34,974 nt of DNA from a virus, in the IMG/VR virus record IMGVR_UViG_3300012147_000045, positions 1-34,974 of that record; one strand, written 5' to 3'. The translations under genes were made by a program, and so were the position numbers. The notes under the pieces were generated by a model that did not search any database, was not told the origin of the DNA, and saw nothing but the letters and a program-made list of their open reading frames with translations. Below, piece by piece: positions 30,031 through 34,974 of the stretch (positions are counted from its first letter, which is position 1; each line of letters opens with the position of its first letter).

Positions 30031-30217
30031 TTTTACAGTAATATCAATCTCAATTATCACATCTTCTACTGTCAAAACAATCCAACCCCATATTTAAAAT
30101 CTATACTAAGTTACGTTATGTGTACACATAAGAGGTTTTACTTAGTCTATGTGGAGTTGCAGGGTAACGAACCCTGGTCCAGTAAATTGTTAATAATCAT
30201 CAACAATTAATATTTGT

Positions 30218-30298
30218 AGTACGGATAGGATTCGAACCTATAACTCTAGACCGTTTTAATGGGTGACCTACCGTTTTGCCATTATAAGATACCGTACT
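30218..30298 (-). tRNA. tRNA, anticodon uncertain (irregular anticodon arm)
   Basis: Acceptor AGTACGG/CCGTACT and T arm ATAGG-TTCGAAT-CCTAT are perfect, and the D loop has GG. At 81 nt it is 8-10 nt too long for class I. The anticodon arm is best drawn as TAG+ACC paired with GGT+CTA with a GTC bulge and loop CATTAAAAC, suggesting TAA (Leu), but this is unsure. Confidence 0.6.
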
Positions 30299-30309
30299 AT
30301 TAAAATTGC

Positions 30310-30380
30310 ACTCCCCAAGGGATTCGAACCCTCATAAATGGTTTTGGAGACCATCATGTTACCAGTTACATCAAGGAAGT
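30310..30380 (-). tRNA. tRNA-Trp (CCA)
   Basis: Acceptor ACTTCCT/GGGGAGT, D arm ATGT-AACTGGTA-ACAT, anticodon stem ATGGT/ACCAT with loop CTCCAAA, T arm GAGGG-TTCGAAT-CCCTT. All stems form. Confidence 0.92.
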
Positions 30381-30482
30381 ATATTAGTTTTATTTCATTA
30401 TGGTGTTTGAAAAACTAAAAAAACAACGCCCGCTAGGATATTTTATACGTAATTTAGGAATCTCTAGCTCTACCTTATTCGT

Positions 30483-30561
30483 AACCCAAGTGGGACTCGA
30501 ACCCACACGCCTAGGCAACAGCGCTTAAAACTGTCGTGTCTTCCAATTCCACCATTGGGCT
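30483..30561 (-). tRNA. tRNA-Leu (TAA)
   Basis: Acceptor AGCCCAA/TTGGGTT, class II D arm, anticodon stem ACAGT/GCTGT with loop TTTAAGC, variable arm with GCC-TA-GGC, T arm GTGGG-TTCGAGT-CCCAC. Confidence 0.9.
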
Positions 30562-30636
30562 ATGTAGGAGTAGTTTTAGCGAATTTGTACTTCAACGAAA
30601 CCGTTGGCATCCTTTCTTAACCACATTTCTACTCTA

Positions 30637-30670
30637 CTAATATAAGTATAATAAATCATAAAAACTAATT
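30637..30670 (-). promoter_or_regulatory. Bacteroidetes-type promoter
   Basis: TTAG box and TATATTAG (30637-30644) spaced by 20 nt, between the ORF at 30687 and the tRNA-Leu gene. Likely drives the Leu-Trp-tmRNA group. Confidence 0.55.
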
Positions 30671-30686
30671 TATTTTGTTAAATCAT

Positions 30687-30935
30687 TCATATTATTCTTC
30701 TTATTTTTTCAATTACATCAAACTCGTTACATTTCATCGAATATCGTATTGGTCTAACTCGTTCTTGTTTAAATATAACATATTTTACGAATTTATTATC
30801 ATCGAACTTACTTCCGATACAGTATCCGAAATATCTGAATAATGGATTACTTAAAACTTTTAGTAAAGAACGGTGGTTAACTACATTACCGCGATTGTAA
30901 AGAATGCCTAGATTTAATTTAATATCCAATTTCAT
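30687..30935 (-). CDS. Hypothetical basic protein
   Basis: An 82-residue protein (KLDIKLNLGILYNRGNVVNH then PLFRYFGYCIGSKFDDNKFV). Basic, beta-rich. It overlaps the upstream gene by 17 nt. Function unknown. Confidence 0.58.
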   Translation of the reverse strand: MKLDIKLNLGILYNRGNVVNHRSLLKVLSNPLFRYFGYCIGSKFDDNKFVKYVIFKQERVRPIRYSMKCNEFDVIEKIRRII

Positions 30936-31170
30936 CCTTTACTTTCCAGATTATTTCGTGATCGATTTGTTCTATTAGTGTCAACGGCACAAACCCATCA
31001 GACCTATCGGACTGTACATCTTCAAAATGTTCTATCGTATCCATTCGATACCCAAACTTATATCTAAGATGGATAAATCTATCTTCTTTTTTATCCCATA
31101 GTGCAACTCGTGTATTTCTACAAAATCCATTGTACCATCTACCATCGATCATCTCATTTTTTGGTATCAT
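30919..31170 (-). CDS. Hypothetical protein, WYL/SH3-like fold possible
   Basis: An 83-residue protein (IDGRWYNGFCRNTRVALWDK then KFGYRMDTIEHFEDVQSDRS). The GRWYNGFCRN-x-x-ALWD-x-x-x-x-F-HLR-x-KFG-x-R-D-x-x-x-H-ED pattern recurs in small phage proteins as a barrel-like fold. Function unknown. 3 nt after the gene upstream. Confidence 0.62.
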   Translation of the reverse strand: MIPKNEMIDGRWYNGFCRNTRVALWDKKEDRFIHLRYKFGYRMDTIEHFEDVQSDRSDGFVPLTLIEQIDHEIIWKVKDEIGY

Positions 31171-31173
31171 AAC

Positions 31174-31398
31174 TTATCGTTCAATTTTTTTAATAATTTC
31201 ATATACCCAATCTTCAAATCTAAATTTATATCCAAGATAAATATTTCTTAATTTTCTCCGCCAACTTTGTTTATTATATTCTATCTTAATTCTTTCTGAA
31301 ATAAATCTAATCTCATTATCAGTCAAGTTATCAGGAAACATATCATAGGGATTCTCATCAGAATCGTTTATTTTATTATCAAGATTTTTTCCACACAT
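31174..31398 (-). CDS. Hypothetical protein
   Basis: A 74-residue protein: acidic N-terminus (MFPDNLTDNEIRFISERIKI), then a basic aromatic half (WRRKLRNIYLGYKFRFEDWV). The first gene of a three-gene group, following tRNA-Met. Confidence 0.58.
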   Translation of the reverse strand: MCGKNLDNKINDSDENPYDMFPDNLTDNEIRFISERIKIEYNKQSWRRKLRNIYLGYKFRFEDWVYEIIKKIER

Positions 31399-31457
31399 GA
31401 TATTATTACGTTATTTGATTATAATTAACTTTATAAGGATATTACATTATATATTGT

Positions 31458-31529
31458 AGCGTAGAGGAGATTCGAACTCCTGACTTCGAGGTTATGATTC
31501 TCACGTTCTACCAACTGAACTACCACGCC
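31458..31529 (-). tRNA. tRNA-Met or tRNA-Ile2 (CAT)
   Basis: Acceptor GGCGTGG/CTACGCT, D arm GTTC-AGTTGGTA-GAAC, anticodon loop ATCATAA (stem TGAGA/CCTCG, one mismatch), T arm AGGAG-TTCGAAT-CTCCT. CAT can be elongator Met or, with a modified C34, Ile for ATA. Confidence 0.9.
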
Positions 31530-31570
31530 GTGTTTTTAATTTTTACTATTTCATGAAAATAATCCCCTCA

Positions 31571-31673
31571 TGTTCGGTTTATGGTGTAAGAATCGAACTT
31601 ACATTCCCAACAATAACGTAGTACCACCACATTGCAATGCATTGATACTTATGTGTACACACATTCCCGAACA
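31571..31673 (-). other. Structured RNA element with a T-arm-like hairpin
   Basis: A 103-nt segment bounded by TGTTCGG and CCGAACA (7-bp helix) and containing GTAAG-TTCGATT-CTTAC, which looks like a T arm, but eight bases separate it from the closing helix, so it is not a normal tRNA. It also holds ATGTGTGTACACAT, similar to the palindrome in the tmRNA spacer. Confidence 0.4.
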
Positions 31674-31694
31674 CTTATACGGGGATTATAATAT

Positions 31695-31915
31695 AATTAA
31701 GAGTTATAGCCGGATTTCTGTATCTACACTATCATTTGTCTATTTTCCTCCAACCCGTTCATCATAGAATTGCTCACCTCCTAGAACTGTTTAAGTTTCA
31801 TCTTCCGTAGTATAATCGATTCCTTTATTGAACTTAATCATTTTGGTAATATCTCCTACGTTAAGCAAAGATGTTCCGAACTTCCTCACCGTAGTGCGAT
31901 AGTCACCTTTTAATT
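31695..31915 (-). ncRNA. rnpB: Miniature RNase P RNA
   Basis: Minus strand. P1 AATTAA/TTAATT (31910-31915 with 31695-31700); P2 ACTATC/GATAGT (31898-31903 with 31728-31733); P3 CAC-TACG-GTG; GAGGAA then P4 AGTTCGGA (31875-31882, with the bulged U) paired with TCCGGCT (31708-31714); P5 CATCTT/AAGATG (31868-31873 with 31799-31804). The 3' core GATACAGAAATCCGGC matches the universal RNase P sequence, and the preceding TAGACAAATGATAGT matches E. coli UAGAUGAAUGACUGU. At about 221 nt it lacks most of the specificity domain. RNase P cuts the 5' leaders of tRNAs. Confidence 0.82.
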
Positions 31916-31919
31916 TTGA

Positions 31920-32004
31920 AGAGAGCATCGGGATCGAACCGAATCCAGTTTCCCGGACGTTTTACTTAGCAGGTAAACCCTATCACCGTTTAGGATTACT
32001 CTCC
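31920..32004 (-). tRNA. tRNA-Ser (GCT)
   Basis: Acceptor GGAGAGT/GCTCTCT, D arm CCTA-AACGGTGA-TAGG, anticodon stem TTTAC/GTAAA with loop CTGCTAA, long variable arm CCGG-GAAA-CTGG, T loop TTCGATC. Its 3' end lies 4 nt before the RNase P RNA, so both are probably on one precursor. Confidence 0.92.
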
Positions 32005-32013
32005 ATCTTTAAA

Positions 32014-32217
32014 TTAGTACAGGTGGACGGACTCGAACCGCCAACTTTTTCCATGTAAAAGAAACACTCTACCAAATTGAGTTACACCTGTAAAACGGGG
32101 TTTTTTTGATAGATACCCCACACGTGTAATCATACTACACATTAAAACTATTAAAATCACGGTAATTGTTAAAGGAGTCATCACGATACCCTCTCCTATT
32201 TTATCTTCCCTTTTCAT
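32014..32217 (-). CDS. Possible small membrane protein overlapping tRNA-Val
   Basis: A 67-residue ORF whose first half (MTPLTITVILIVLMCSMITR from an internal ATG at 32181) is a convincing membrane helix followed by basic residues. The second half is translated from the tRNA-Val gene and its stop lies just past it. It overlaps the phosphatase stop by 17 nt. It may be a decayed gene or real with a tRNA in its 3' end. Confidence 0.35.
   Translation of the reverse strand: MKREDKIGEGIVMTPLTITVILIVLMCSMITRVGYLSKKPRFTGVTQFGRVFLLHGKSWRFESVHLY
32019..32091 (-). tRNA. tRNA-Val (TAC)
   Basis: Acceptor ACAGGTG/CACCTGT, D arm ACTC-AATTTGGTA-GAGT, anticodon stem TTTCT/GGAAA with loop TTTACAT, T arm GGCGG-TTCGAGT-CCGTC. 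All stems form. Confidence 0.93.
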
Positions 32218-33022
32218 TCGGGTATAAATTCCTACTTAGTTCCGATTGCCAAAATTCGTGAGTATCGATATCCATTATAGTCAAACAACCTCCCCATCCT
32301 GCACCAGTATCCACATTCCATAGATTTATATTATTTATTGGTTGTGGTAAACTTCCATCTTTAGTACGTATTTCGGTGTGACCTATATACACCTGATTGA
32401 ATTGTTTCAGTGGGTTAAACCCAGATGGTTCACCTGTTTTCCTATTCTTTACAGCCCCACTTTGAGACCCGTGCCAAATATCCCTATCCCAATGACATGA
32501 ACGTGCGATACTTCCAATATCGACAGTTGAACCGTACCAATCATTTGCTTGCTTTTCAAATAACTCTCTTGGTGATAAATCTTCCCAACCAAGTTTCATT
32601 AAAGAATAATCCCATCCCCCGTGTATAAACAGATTATTTTTTTCATCTATATACCAATCTTCCTGTTCGGACCAAAAAGATTTGTGATCACTATCTCCCA
32701 CCTTATCGGTTCTTATATAGGAATCCAAAGTAGCTTGCCCACCTTGGGTAGTCCACAAAGATGGGGTTGTTCCGAACTTCATCCAATCATACATCCAAAC
32801 ATCATGATTGCCTCGAATGAATACTGGTTCATTTTCTTCACCTGATTTAGATTTGATATCCAAAAGTATATCAACACACTCGGATACTTCACTCCATCCA
32901 TCCGCAATATCTCCAATAGAAATTAATTTATCACGTAATGGATCGAAGTTACATCTATCCAATACTTGCTCTAATGCTTTTGCGGACCCATGTACATCAC
33001 CAATCACTAATGTTCTTCCCAT
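32201..33022 (-). CDS. Metallophosphatase, PPP family (lambda phosphatase-like)
   Basis: A 273-residue protein with the PPP metal-binding motifs: GDVHGS (residues 8-13), GDIADGW (~37-43), GNHDVW (~70-75), later FIHGGWD and YIGHTEIRTKDG. These form the two-metal site of Ser/Thr phosphatases and related diadenosine tetraphosphatases; size matches lambda phosphatase-like enzymes (about 220 residues) plus an insertion. The substrate could be protein or a nucleotide such as Ap4A. It stands alone between tRNA-Phe and tRNA-Val. Confidence 0.9.
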   Translation of the reverse strand: MGRTLVIGDVHGSAKALEQVLDRCNFDPLRDKLISIGDIADGWSEVSECVDILLDIKSKSGEENEPVFIRGNHDVWMYDWMKFGTTPSLWTTQGGQATLDSYIRTDKVGDSDHKSFWSEQEDWYIDEKNNLFIHGGWDYSLMKLGWEDLSPRELFEKQANDWYGSTVDIGSIARSCHWDRDIWHGSQSGAVKNRKTGEPSGFNPLKQFNQVYIGHTEIRTKDGSLPQPINNINLWNVDTGAGWGGCLTIMDIDTHEFWQSELSRNLYPNEKGR

Positions 33023-33038
33023 TTTTATAAATTTTTGT

Positions 33039-33110
33039 GCGGCAGGAGGGGTTCGAACCCTCGACCTCTAGAGCTTCAATCTAGCGCTCTACCAACTGAG
33101 CTACTCCCGC
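33039..33110 (-). tRNA. tRNA-Phe (GAA)
   Basis: Acceptor GCGGGAG/CTGCCGC (one G-G mismatch), D arm GCTC-AGTTGGTA-GAGC, anticodon stem CTAGA/TCTAG with loop TTGAAGC, T arm GAGGG-TTCGAAC-CCCTC. Confidence 0.92.
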
Positions 33111-33151
33111 GTTTTTTAAAATTAATTTCCATTATTCGTAATGGAACTTGT

Positions 33152-33223
33152 ATCGGGGACTGGAATCGAACCAGCGACCTTCGGGTTATAATCCCGACGT
33201 TCTACCAACTGAACTACCCCGCG
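33152..33223 (-). tRNA. tRNA-Ile (TAT)
   Basis: D arm GTTC-AGTTGGTA-GAAC, anticodon stem TCGGG/CCCGA with loop ATTATAA, T arm GCTGG-TTCGATT-CCAGT. The acceptor is imperfect: GGGG/CCCC and one more pair form, while the two outer pairs do not, as if CG had been duplicated in the 5' strand (ATCG-CG-GGG against CCCCGAT). Confidence 0.85.
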
Positions 33224-33244
33224 ATATATTTTAAAAACTATTGT

Positions 33245-33335
33245 AGCGAGTGAGGGATTCGAACCCCCGTTATACCGTAATTAGCGGACTCCGTGCTTAT
33301 GAGACAGGTGAGATACCAAACTTCTCCAACTCGCG
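33245..33335 (-). tRNA. tRNA with CAT anticodon and class II variable arm
   Basis: Acceptor CGCGAGT/ACTCGCT (first pair open), D arm GAGA-AGTTTGGTA-TCTC, anticodon loop CTCATAA, T arm GGGGG-TTCGAAT-CCCTC. The variable region is 23 nt and contains CCG-CTAATTA-CGG. Met and Ile2 tRNAs are normally class I, so identity is uncertain. Confidence 0.8.
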
Positions 33336-33349
33336 ATTTATTATTTAGT

Positions 33350-33420
33350 CCCCTTGGTGGGAGTCGAACCCATATCTCCGGTCTCAGCAACCAGCGACTT
33401 TCCAGTTTGTCCACAAGAGC
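33350..33420 (-). tRNA. tRNA, possibly Gln (CTG), lacking U33
   Basis: Acceptor CTCTTG/CAAGGG (outer G-G), D stem GAC/GTC, anticodon stem CTGGT/ACCGG, T loop TTCGACT with a 4-bp T stem. The loop TGCTGAG has G at position 33, giving CTG by position. If the inner T-A pair opens, GCT could be read instead. Confidence 0.7.
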
Positions 33421-33424
33421 AATA

Positions 33425-33613
33425 TCAATAATTAATTTCGGCAAAAACTAAATTGATAAAGGAATTAGTTTCAAGTTCCAATGGATTGCCGTCCATCCTA
33501 AACCGTTCACTCTCATTCTTAGTTATATAAAAAGGAATTGAACCTAAATCTACCTCGCCGGTTTCAGTTGATTTCATCAACATACTAACTTTGTGGAGTG
33601 CACCGTACACCAT
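33425..33613 (-). CDS. Hypothetical protein
   Basis: A 62-residue ORF (MKSTETGEVDLGSIPFYITK from an internal Met, then SERFRMDGNPLELETNSFIN). It ends 4 nt before the 5' end of a tRNA gene. Mixed composition, no family. Start may be any of three Met codons. Confidence 0.5.
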   Translation of the reverse strand: MVYGALHKVSMLMKSTETGEVDLGSIPFYITKNESERFRMDGNPLELETNSFINLVFAEINY

Positions 33614-33674
33614 ATATAATCGAGTTGTTCGAACAACTCATACTAAAGGTAATTAATCTTTAGATTTACTTTTA

Positions 33675-33872
33675 CTATAGTTCGAAACCGCCTTTCCAGA
33701 ATCCAATTTGATCACCATCCATTAATTTAGATTTAATTGATTCACTAATCTTAGTGTTAATTGACTGTCTACCTGATTTCGTAGAAAATGATTTTGTACA
33801 CCTCTTAGAGCAAAATCTACCAGATGCATAATTTATAGCAATTATCTCATTACAATTTTCACAATTGACCAT
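33675..33872 (-). CDS. Small zinc-ribbon protein
   Basis: A 65-residue protein with CENC (residues 4-7) and CSKRC (~21-25), a four-Cys zinc knuckle, followed by a basic helix (FSTKSGRQSINTKISESIKS). This module (zinc knuckle then KS-x-KI-x-x-SIK-K) is often found at the start of phage HNH or homing endonucleases, so it may be a free-standing remnant. It ends LMDGDQIGFWKGGFEL. Confidence 0.7.
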   Translation of the reverse strand: MVNCENCNEIIAINYASGRFCSKRCTKSFSTKSGRQSINTKISESIKSKLMDGDQIGFWKGGFEL

Positions 33873-33892
33873 TATAAATTATATATTATTGT

Positions 33893-33963
33893 ATTGCTAT
33901 GGGGATTCGAACCCCAGACTCCTCATAGAAAGTGAGACGTGATAACCACTTCACTATAGCAAC
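33893..33963 (-). tRNA. tRNA-Glu (TTC)
   Basis: Acceptor GTTGCTA/TAGCAAT, D stem GTGA/TCAC, anticodon stem TCTCA/TGAGG with loop CTTTCTA, T arm TGGGG-TTCGAAT-CCCCA. Confidence 0.93.
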
Positions 33964-33985
33964 ATTGTATTTTTTTATAACATTG

Positions 33986-34030
33986 TAAATATACAATTTT
34001 AATTTTACAAATCAAATTTTAATATGTTAA
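33986..34030 (-). promoter_or_regulatory. Promoter with AACATATTAAA motif
   Basis: TTTAACATATTAAAATTTG, 19 nt, then TATATTTA (33986-33993). It begins the transcript carrying tRNA-Glu. Confidence 0.75.
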
Positions 34031-34047
34031 ATAAATGTTAAAAAAGT

Positions 34048-34119
34048 TGTCCCCAAGGGAGTTGAACCCTTATCCCCCATATTATGAGTATGGTGCTCTA
34101 CCAATTAAGCTAGAGGACG
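34048..34119 (-). tRNA. tRNA-Met or tRNA-Ile2 (CAT)
   Basis: Acceptor CGTCCTC/GGGGACA (six pairs), D stem GCTT/GAGC, anticodon stem CCATA/TATGG with loop CTCATAA, T arm AAGGG-TTCAACT-CCCTT. Confidence 0.9.
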
Positions 34120-34131
34120 ATTTGTACTTGG

Positions 34132-34178
34132 TAAATATACGGATAATATTTCTAATATCCTAATTTAATATGTTAAAG
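34132..34178 (-). promoter_or_regulatory. Promoter with AACATATTAAA motif
   Basis: ACTTTAACATATTAAATTAGG, 19 nt, then TATATTTA (34132-34139), directly ahead of the tRNA gene at 34119. Confidence 0.75.
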
Positions 34179-34203
34179 TTTAACTATCGTTTTACGTACA
34201 AAC

Positions 34204-34341
34204 TTAATTTTTTGAAAAGTTTGATTCTAAGAATGATATATACCAAGTTTGTTGACCGTTTATGGAATATGAATTATAATCCTTTAATTGATCTGGTCTT
34301 AGACTTTTTAAAAACCATCTAAAATATACGTTATCTCTCAT
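34204..34341 (-). CDS. Hypothetical small protein
   Basis: A 45-residue protein (MRDNVYFRWFLKSLRPDQLK then SINGQQTWYISFLESNFSKN). I use the ATG at 34341 because the promoter at 34369 lies inside any longer frame, and the leader ending GATAGAAATT before the ATG is the same as for the genes at 21915 and 22203. Confidence 0.6.
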   Translation of the reverse strand: MRDNVYFRWFLKSLRPDQLKDYNSYSINGQQTWYISFLESNFSKN

Positions 34342-34368
34342 AATTTCTATCTCTTTAATTATTACATA

Positions 34369-34402
34369 CAAATATAGTAATTTATTTTTATAATACAAAT
34401 AA
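34369..34402 (-). promoter_or_regulatory. Bacteroidetes-type promoter
   Basis: ATTTG, 19 nt, then TATATTTG (34369-34376); upstream TTTAACACTTTATT is a divergent copy of the AACATATTAAA motif. Confidence 0.68.
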
Positions 34403-34436
34403 TAAAGTGTTAAATATTTGTTAATAATATTTTAGA

Positions 34437-34509
34437 GCTCTTGGTGGGATTCGAACCCACGACCTTTTCACTACCAATGAAATGTTCCACCCACTGAACT
34501 ACAAAGAGC
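34437..34509 (-). tRNA. tRNA-Thr (GGT)
   Basis: Acceptor GCTCTT/AAGAGC with a bulge near the base, D arm GTTC-AGTGGGTG-GAAC, anticodon stem TTTCA/TGAAA with loop TTGGTAG, T arm GTGGG-TTCGAAT-CCCAC. Confidence 0.9.
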
Positions 34510-34529
34510 AATTGATAATTGAAATTTGA

Positions 34530-34602
34530 TCTCCTTGTCGGGATCGAACCGACTCTGTTCCAGGTTACAAATCTGGTGCACCACCTCTTATGCGTAAGGA
34601 GA
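34530..34602 (-). tRNA. tRNA-Thr (TGT)
   Basis: Acceptor TCTCCTT/AAGGAGA, D stem GCAT/GTGC, anticodon loop TTTGTAA (one mismatch at the top of the stem), T arm GTCGG-TTCGATC-CCGAC. Confidence 0.9.
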
Positions 34603-34610
34603 ATATTTGT

Positions 34611-34689
34611 ACCCACGATGGGAGTCGAACCCACAAACCGAAGTGTCACCGTTTAAGGATGATGCGTTTACCAGTTTCGCCACGTAGGT
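34611..34689 (-). tRNA. tRNA-Leu (TAA), second copy
   Basis: Acceptor ACCTACG/CGTGGGT, D stem GCG/CGC, anticodon stem TCATC/GGTGA with loop CTTAAAC, short variable arm around TTCG, T arm GTGGG-TTCGACT-CCCAT. It differs from the copy at 30483, so it is not a recent duplicate. Confidence 0.9.
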
Positions 34690-34897
34690 ATAAAAATCCG
34701 ATTCTGTATATCGGAGTATCATCTTTAGGTAATTACTTTGATGAAATAAAATCCTAGATGAAAACATATACCCTTTAGGGTATAATAGTGGAAGTGACTA
34801 TATTTTATATGTTATATATCATATTCTTAACAGCTAAATCTTCAATAAATTAATTAAAAAAATGGAAGTAATGTAAATTGGATTCAAACATTGTAGT

Positions 34898-34969
34898 GGT
34901 CCGACCGGGCCTCAAACCCGGGTCTCTTGTGTGCAAGACAAGTATTTTAGTCAGCTAAACTATCAGGCC
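34898..34969 (-). tRNA. tRNA-Ala (TGC)
   Basis: Acceptor GGCCTGA/TCGGACC (one C-A mismatch), D arm GTTT-AGCTGACTA-AAAT, anticodon stem CTTGT/ACAAG with loop CTTGCAC. The T stem CCGGG/CCCGG is sound, but the T loop TTTGAGG lacks the usual TTC. Confidence 0.85.
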
Positions 34970-34974
34970 AATTA

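Larger units (their letters stand above)
29963..30212 (-). ncRNA. ssrA: tmRNA, circularly permuted (two-piece type)
   Basis: Gene order on the minus strand is reversed from a standard tmRNA. First comes the acceptor piece: T arm CAGGG-TTCGTTA-CCCTG (30160-30176) then the 3' acceptor strand CAACTCC (30153-30159). Next is a spacer with a 7-bp helix (30105-30111 with 30140-30146) and a 16-nt palindrome. Then the coding piece: 5' acceptor GGGGTTG (30083-30089), perfectly paired with CAACTCC, the conserved TTTTGACAG, helix P2 (30067-30071 with 30180-30184), and a tag frame ending FAIAA-stop. tmRNA rescues stalled ribosomes and tags proteins for proteolysis. The 5' end is approximate. Confidence 0.85.

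Noticed and set aside
30007-30092. Short ORF ending VKGNFAIAA read as a stand-alone peptide gene
   Set aside because: The surrounding acceptor strands, P2 helix and T arm make it the tag frame of a tmRNA instead.
1-34974. CRISPR array, insertion sequence or phage attachment site
   Set aside because: No regularly spaced repeats, no transposase and no integrase were seen.

Overview
This window reads as part of a large T4-like myovirus genome whose host is probably a Bacteroidetes bacterium (Flavobacteria or similar). The phage assignment rests on a baseplate block (gp6-, gp25- and gp5-like proteins and a CHAP hydrolase), a gp55-type late sigma factor, a UvsW-like helicase, PhoH, and many very short overlapping genes. 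The host assignment rests on about sixteen promoters of Bacteroidetes form: a -33 TTTG/TTAG box, about 19 nt, then a -7 box TAnnTTTG/TAnnTTAG. Every gene I accept is on the minus strand, so transcription runs from high to low coordinates.

Layout, in genome order. 1-6.3 kb: late structural genes (tail/fibre fragment, baseplate wedges, CHAP protein, central spike/hub), preceded by a TATTTATA motif that may be the phage late promoter. 6.3-13.3 kb: late sigma factor, a secreted muralytic enzyme, peptide deformylase, SF2 helicase, and a membrane/coiled-coil protein. 13.3-25.5 kb: early/middle accessory genes, mostly short and unrecognised, with a 5'-nucleotidase, PhoH, a SWIM zinc finger protein, an R2K-type ATP-grasp protein and a YqeY-like protein. 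25.5-35 kb: an RNA-rich region with about 20 tRNA genes, an HNH endonuclease, a PPP-type phosphatase and small ORFs.

Four things stand out. (1) PhoH is split into two genes by a split intein at the Walker A motif; the ATPase can form only after trans-splicing. (2) A circularly permuted, probably two-piece tmRNA (about 29963-30212) has paired acceptor strands, a T arm and a tag ending in AIAA. (3) A miniature RNase P RNA (about 31695-31915) lies just 3' of tRNA-Ser, with recognisable P1-P5 helices and the universal 3' core. (4) About 1.65 kb (25528-27180) has no credible protein gene but many long-range helices, one of which encloses a tRNA-Asn gene. It resembles in style the large ornate RNAs (GOLLD/ROOL class) found beside phage tRNA clusters.

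Together with the tRNAs, peptide deformylase and YqeY-like protein, these suggest a phage that brings much of its own tRNA processing and ribosome rescue equipment. Several tRNAs are abnormal: class II variable arms on Cys and CAT tRNAs, missing U33, altered T loops, and one tRNA apparently interrupted by extra sequence. All calls come from reading the sequence; no database search or folding program was run.
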